A DNA stretch of 64,000 nucleotides from Acidovorax sp. Leaf78. GTDB taxonomy: Bacteria; Pseudomonadota; Gammaproteobacteria; Burkholderiales; Burkholderiaceae_C. Where the stretch lies: the NCBI RefSeq assembly GCF_001422735.1, contig NZ_LMLZ01000024.1, positions 62,001 to 126,000 on the forward strand, read 5' to 3'. How positions within the stretch are numbered: the stretch's first letter is position 1; each line of letters begins with the position of its first letter. Both the position numbers and the translations under genes were made by a program. This document shows positions 60,286 through 64,000 of the stretch, in pieces. The notes below the pieces were generated by a model that saw only the letters and a program-made list of their open reading frames with translations, was not told where the DNA came from and did not search any database.

Positions 60286-60834
60286 ATGCGAATCACTACC
60301 AGAGGACAACTTGCGGTGTCGGCGATGACCGACCTCGCGCTGCGCCAGAAGATTCGCCCGGTGGCGCTGTCAACCATCAGCGCACGCCAGGGCACCTCGC
60401 TGTCGTACCTGGAGCAGCTGTTCAGCGCCCTGCGCCGTGCGGGGCTGGTGGACAGCACGCGCGGCCCCGGTGGCGGCTACACGCTGGCCCGGCGCGCCGA
60501 CCAGGTGTCGGTGGCCGAGATCATCCTGGCGGTCGAGAACCTCAAGGCCGACGACCTGCAGAACCTCGGTGCCGGCCAGGCTGCCCAGGTGAAGTCGATG
60601 ACCGGTGATCTGTGGTCCACCTTCAACGCACGGGTGATGGACTACCTGCAGTCCGTGACCTTGCAGGACCTGGTGGCCGAGCAGATCGAAAAGGGCGTGG
60701 TGGCAGAAGTCGCCGCACCTGCAGCCGCGCCACGCCCCAAGCTGAGCGCCAAGCCGCGCCCGCTGATGGCGCGTGTGGGTGTGCCCAACTCGGTGTTTGC
60801 ACTCGGCACCATCCCGCTGCTGCAACGCCGCTGA
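60286..60834 (+). CDS. Rrf2/IscR-family regulator lacking all cysteines
   Basis: 182 residues, ATG at 60286 with AAGGAG upstream. The winged-HTH half is very close to IscR (MRITTRGQLAVSAMTDLALR, then SLSYLEQLFSALRRAGLVDS and GPGGGYTLAR). The segment where IscR carries its three [2Fe-2S] cysteines and His reads AVENLKADDLQNLGAGQAAQ, and the whole protein contains no Cys. It therefore cannot bind a cluster in the IscR manner. The C-terminus has an extra Ala/Pro/Lys-rich tail. No isc genes are nearby. Confidence 0.88.
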   Translation: MRITTRGQLAVSAMTDLALRQKIRPVALSTISARQGTSLSYLEQLFSALRRAGLVDSTRGPGGGYTLARRADQVSVAEIILAVENLKADDLQNLGAGQAAQVKSMTGDLWSTFNARVMDYLQSVTLQDLVAEQIEKGVVAEVAAPAAAPRPKLSAKPRPLMARVGVPNSVFALGTIPLLQRR

Positions 60835-61171
60835 CGCGCGACCTCCGCAGGCGATCTGCGGAGGATGGCGTCATGCATGCCCGTTGGGCCAGGATGAGAC
60901 CTTGTCGCCCAGCCGCCGCAGGAGGCCAATGACGTCACTGAAGACGGGGGGCGCCGCGCGGTGGCGTCGCGCAAAAGCGTTCCGGTGTACCTGGTTGAGT
61001 ACTTCGGCAGGTGCGCATACAGGGTGTGAAGATGCCCGCTAGATCGCGCAGCCGGGTTTGATCCGTACGGCAGGCCCTGCGCTGCGAGCATGCGCGGGCC
61101 ACATCTGTCAGCAGCCGACATTGGCGCGCGCCGCGCGCCTGCGGCTCAGTGCCGGCCAAGCAGGGTGTGCC
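60835..61171. other. Intergenic region with a stable hairpin
   Basis: 337 bp without a supported gene. CCTCCGCAG/CTGCGGAGG (60842-60850 with 60856-60864) forms a 9-bp stem 7 nt after the IscR-like stop, probably the transcript end, though the T-run is missing. Confidence 0.45.
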
Positions 61172-61585
61172 TCAGCTCGCGTACACCTCGTCGAGCGAGC
61201 GAAAGCCCTTCATCTCGATCGGATTGCCGCTGGGGTCATGGAAGAACATCGTCCACTGCTCGCCGGGCTGGCCTTTGAACCGCACCTGCGGCGCCAGCGC
61301 GAACGTCGTGCCTGCCGCCTTGAGCCGCGCGGCCAGCGCATGCCACTCGGGCAGCTCCAGAATGGCGCCGAAGTGCGGCATGGGCACCAGATGGTCGCCG
61401 ACATGGCCGGTGCGGGCACTGGCAAACGGCTCGCCCAGGTGCAAAGAGATCTGGTGCCCGAAGAAATCGAAGTCCACCCAGGTATCGGTGCTTCGGCCTT
61501 CCTCGCATCCCAGCACGCCGCCATAAAAGCGGCGCGCGGCATCGAGGTCGGTGACGTGAAAAGCAAGATGAAAGAGGCTGCGCAT
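61172..61585 (-). CDS. VOC-family (glyoxalase/dioxygenase fold) protein
   Basis: 137 residues from the ATG at 61585. Two beta-alpha-beta-beta-beta modules. Start SLFHLAFHVTDLDAARRFYG with a metal-type His, then HQISLHLGEP and FHDPSGNPIEMKGF with the conserved terminal Glu. Such proteins are metal-dependent isomerases, lyases or dioxygenases, or drug-binding proteins; the substrate cannot be inferred. Confidence 0.88.
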   Translation of the reverse strand: MRSLFHLAFHVTDLDAARRFYGGVLGCEEGRSTDTWVDFDFFGHQISLHLGEPFASARTGHVGDHLVPMPHFGAILELPEWHALAARLKAAGTTFALAPQVRFKGQPGEQWTMFFHDPSGNPIEMKGFRSLDEVYAS

Positions 61586-61954
61586 GCCGAGCAGGATAGC
61601 AGCGGGACTGGCCCTGCGGCAGCGGATCTTGCTCACCGGCATCGACGACGACCGACCTGACCAATCCCGCTGATCAAGTGTCCACGCTCAACCCATGCTG
61701 CGCAGCGCCCCGCTGCACTCCAATGCACCCAAAGGGCCCCGCTTCGCGAAAGGCGATCACAGCACTCCTTGCCTGCACACCTCTACACGTCGCCTCAGCC
61801 CGAGTGAGCCCGAGATAGTCAGAGCGGGCGGCCAGAGCTTCTATAGCTGGCCAGAGCTAATCAGAGCCGGCCCGCGTCGACCGCCCCGCCAACACTCCCT
61901 TGCCTTGAACCCACCAGCCCCAACTACTGGCACACCGCCAACGCCAGTGCCACC
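61586..61954. other. Intergenic region, no gene seen
   Basis: About 370 bp. It contains short direct repeats of CAGAGC/CCAGAGC and the dyad GGCC-AGAGCT-TCTAT-AGCT-GGCC near 61830-61855. Frames here are unsupported. It joins the repeat element at 61955. Confidence 0.4.
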
Positions 61955-62099
61955 GTGGAACCGGCTCCCCCGGGCCACCGGTGGCGTCCCCCTCCGGGGC
62001 TGAGGCCTGCGGCTCCAAGCCTGCCTGCGCAGGCTTGGACTGGCCGAAGAGGCCGCGCCTCTGGCGCGTGCCACCGAGCCGCGCAGCGGCTCAGGGGGG
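61955..62099. repeat. GC-rich repeat (CGTCCCCCT ... CTCAGGGGGG), copy 2
   Basis: Longer version of the element at 45628-45696, with about 80 bp of extra sequence inside. The extra part includes a perfect 10-bp hairpin CCAAGCCTGC-CTGC-GCAGGCTTGG (62015-62038) and GAGGC-CGC-GCCTC. It lies directly downstream of the gst gene and may end its transcript. Confidence 0.65.
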
Positions 62100-62114
62100 C
62101 TTCACTTGACGGCT

Positions 62115-62753
62115 TCACTTCCTTGCCAACATCTCTGCCGTATTGGTCTTGCGGTCCGCATTCACGCGCTGCACATGCGGGCGCTCGGCCATGCGGGCCA
62201 GGTAGTCGCGCACCGGCAGGTCGGCCAAAAAGTCGCGGCCGTAGACGATCTTGGTGGCCGAGCTCACCAGCGGCAAATGCACGATGGCCGCGCAGTCGGC
62301 CAGCGTGAAGGTGTCGCCGCCAACGTAAGGGCTGAACTTGGCCAGTTGGGCAAACGCAGCGATGTTCTTGGTGAGCTGCGCACCGACCTTTTCGCGCGCG
62401 GCCTCGCTCACGGTGCCGCCGAAAAAGGCCTGCGGATACAGGTTGCGCGCCACCAGCTCCAGGTGCAGCTCCAGAAAGGTGATCAGCTCGCGCACCTTGG
62501 CCGCGGCCAGCGGGTCGGCCGGGATCAGCGGGTGTTCGGGGTACGCCGACTCGATGTAGTCCGCCATCACCGCCGACTCGCACAGCGTGCCGTGCGGCGT
62601 GCGCAGGTAGGGCACCTTGCCCAGGGGCGACGCGCTGCGGTCGGTCTCGCCGACCCAGGCCAGCTCCTCGGTAAAGGACAGGCCCTTTTCGAGCAGGGCG
62701 AGTTTGACCTTGTTGTAGTAGTTGCTGGCCGAAAAGCCGCAGAGCGTGAGCAT
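62115..62753 (-). CDS. Glutathione S-transferase
   Basis: 212 residues. N-terminal thioredoxin-like domain: LTLCGFSASNYYNKVKLALL, then GKVPYLRTPHGTLCESAVMA (cis-Pro and glutathione-binding Glu-Ser). An all-helical C-terminal domain follows (YVGGDTFTLADCAAIVHLPL with the N-capping Asp). Conjugates or reduces electrophiles with glutathione; the substrate is unknown. Cys and Ser near the N-terminus leave the catalytic class open. Confidence 0.93.
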   Translation of the reverse strand: MLTLCGFSASNYYNKVKLALLEKGLSFTEELAWVGETDRSASPLGKVPYLRTPHGTLCESAVMADYIESAYPEHPLIPADPLAAAKVRELITFLELHLELVARNLYPQAFFGGTVSEAAREKVGAQLTKNIAAFAQLAKFSPYVGGDTFTLADCAAIVHLPLVSSATKIVYGRDFLADLPVRDYLARMAERPHVQRVNADRKTNTAEMLARK

Positions 62754-62899
62754 GGTGGTGTCTCCGTTGTTGTCGTTGAGGCAGGGGGCGGTGCAGGCAG
62801 GCGCCAGGCCGGATCGTAGGCCCGGCCCGCCAGGGCGCCCGTCGCCCAGATGACCCCCGTCAAGGCCGCTGCAGGTGCGGCATCTACAATCGGGCCTCC

Positions 62900-63268
62900 A
62901 TGGTGCCGTCCCTGCAAACCCTCCGCAGCCTTTGCTGGCTCGCCCGCTGTGTGCTGGCGTGGTTTGTACTGTCCCTCGGGGTGGCGGTGGCGTCGCCGCT
63001 GGTCAGCCCGCAGGCCATGGAGCTGATCTGCTCGGGCTCCGGCGCGATCAAGCTGCTGGTCAAGACCGACGACGGCGTGCAGGAAGTGACGAGCCACGCG
63101 CTCGACTGCCCGCTGTGCGCCCACGTCGGCGCACCGCCGCCCGCCGCGCAGGCCCCGCTGCCGGTCGTTCATCCCCTCGCGCATGCCTTGCGCCCCATCC
63201 CCGCCGCGCACATCGCTGCGCGCACGGCCGCGCCGCTGCCGCCGCGCGGGCCGCCCGTACTCTCCTGA
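62900..63268 (+). CDS. DUF2946-family exported protein
   Basis: 122 residues. A hydrophobic N-terminal segment (residues about 10-32) acts as a signal or anchor. The conserved core MELICSGSGAIKLLVKTDDG, then SHALDCPLCAHVGAP matches DUF2946, with a Cys in the first motif and His...Cys-Pro-x-Cys in the second. The tail is Pro/Ala/His-rich. Genes of this family commonly sit beside TonB receptors or copper genes. It precedes a TonB-dependent receptor gene. Confidence 0.8.
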   Translation: MVPSLQTLRSLCWLARCVLAWFVLSLGVAVASPLVSPQAMELICSGSGAIKLLVKTDDGVQEVTSHALDCPLCAHVGAPPPAAQAPLPVVHPLAHALRPIPAAHIAARTAAPLPPRGPPVLS

Positions 63269-63339
63269 TTTGCTATTGATTCAATAGCTGCTGGCGCTTG
63301 TCCATCAAGCGGTAGCAGCCTGTTTGGCTTGTATTTCAG
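63267..63339. repeat. Comamonadaceae-type intergenic palindromic repeat (copy B)
   Basis: The 20-mer CGCTTGTCCATCAAGCGGTA at 63294-63313 is identical to 15061-15080. A CTATTGATTCAATAG dyad lies just upstream of the core. It fills the gap between the DUF2946 gene and the receptor gene. Confidence 0.75.
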
Positions 63340-63346
63340 GAGTTTC

Positions 63347-64000
63347 CATGCGCAAAAGCCGCAGGGTGCTGGCCGTGGCCGGTGCCTTTCCTCTCGCCCT
63401 GTTCGCGGCTGCGCCCGCGCAGGCCCAGGCCGCCGACGGCGCGCCCGTCAAGGCGCTGGGCGTCGTCACCATCACCGGCGGCCAGCCCACTTCGCTGCCC
63501 ACGCAGATCCCCACCACCATCGAAGGCGTGACGCGCGAGCAGATCGAGCATTCGATCAACGCCACCGACAGCGAAGACGCGCTCAAATACCTGCCCAGCC
63601 TGCTGGTGCGCAAGCGCTACATCGGCGATTACAACCATGCCGTGCTGTCCACGCGCGCCTCGGGCACGGGCAACCCGGCGCGGTCGATGGTGTTTGCCGA
63701 CGGCATCTTGCTCAGCAACTACCTGGGCAACGGGCCCACCAACGCGCCGCGCTGGATGCTGGTCACGCCCGAGGAGATCGAGCGGGTGGACGTTCTCTAC
63801 GGCCCGTTCTCGGCCGCGTATGCCGGCAACTCGGTGGGCGCCGTGGTGGACTACGTGACGCGCATGCCCACCCGGTTCGAGGCGCACGGCAAGGTCAGCG
63901 TGCAGCACCAGCCGTTCGATTTGTACAGCACCAGCGCCAGCTACGGCGGCCAGCAGGCCAGCGCGTCGGTCGGCAACAAGAACGGCGACTGGTCGTGGTT
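63347..64000 (+). CDS. TonB-dependent receptor, 3' end outside window
   Basis: 218 codons visible from the ATG at 63347, after CAGGAG. Signal peptide to about residue 28 (ALFAAAPAQAQAAD). The plug domain follows: LGVVTITGGQ, then PTTIEGVTREQIEHSINATD, EDALKYLPSLLVRKRYIG, ARSMVFADGILLSNYLG and RVDVLYGPFSAAYAGNSVGA. It is an outer-membrane importer for a metal chelate or other scarce nutrient. The DUF2946 neighbour suggests copper. The barrel is outside the window. Confidence 0.9.

Overview
The window is high-GC DNA from a betaproteobacterium, most likely a member of the Comamonadaceae close to Acidovorax. The reasons are the gene neighbourhoods (trpE-chorismate mutase-trpG, queA/recG/oxyR, ubiA/proC, rplN to rplQ), the protein sequences, and small intergenic repeats of a type I remember from that family. 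It looks chromosomal. I see no phage, insertion sequence, integrase or CRISPR array.

Layout. 1-4.3 kb: an SPFH protein cut by the window edge, an SH3-like exported protein, a lipoprotein, and an orphan LuxR regulator with a good lux box 34 bp upstream of its start. 4.9-15.8 kb: gph, a chemoreceptor and a chalcone-isomerase-like protein, then a dispersed trp operon. The trp operon opens with a candidate Trp-rich leader peptide and runs trpE, chorismate mutase, trpG, dinB-like, lysE-like, trpD, two unknown genes, trpC, ung. 15.9-22.7 kb: a LysR regulator divergent from a Bug-type binding protein and a gamma-glutamyltransferase-like enzyme, then a small membrane protein/XRE regulator pair with a clear inverted-repeat operator. 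22.7-29.8 kb: queA, recG, oxyR, a lipoprotein M20 peptidase and dps. 30-36.7 kb: a signalling cluster of two histidine kinases with receiver domains, CheR and CheB, with no CheA, CheW or receptor beside it, facing a single-domain response regulator. 37-38.8 kb: ubiA and proC.

38.9-49.7 kb is a complete glycerol locus. glpK and glpR run leftward. An ABC importer of the kind described in Rhizobium (two ATPases, two permeases, a small DUF2160 membrane protein and a large binding protein) and glpD run rightward. GlpR probably represses both arms; similar operator-like sequences lie in the glpR/ABC gap and just before glpD. Imported glycerol would be phosphorylated by GlpK and oxidised by GlpD.

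49.7-58.9 kb is the spc-alpha ribosomal cluster, starting at rplN behind its own promoter instead of following rpsQ. It ends with rpoA, rplQ, an initiator tRNA and a strong terminator. The infA position between secY and rpmJ appears to hold only a frameshifted remnant.

59-64 kb: a NhaR-type LysR regulator divergent from an IscR-like regulator with no cysteines, a VOC protein, a GST, a DUF2946 protein and the start of a TonB-dependent receptor, which together suggest copper handling. The strongest candidates for new biology are the LuxR solo with its lux box, the CheR/CheB/kinase operon, the repeat-derived short ORFs in the glycerol operon, the infA remnant and the cysteine-free IscR homologue.
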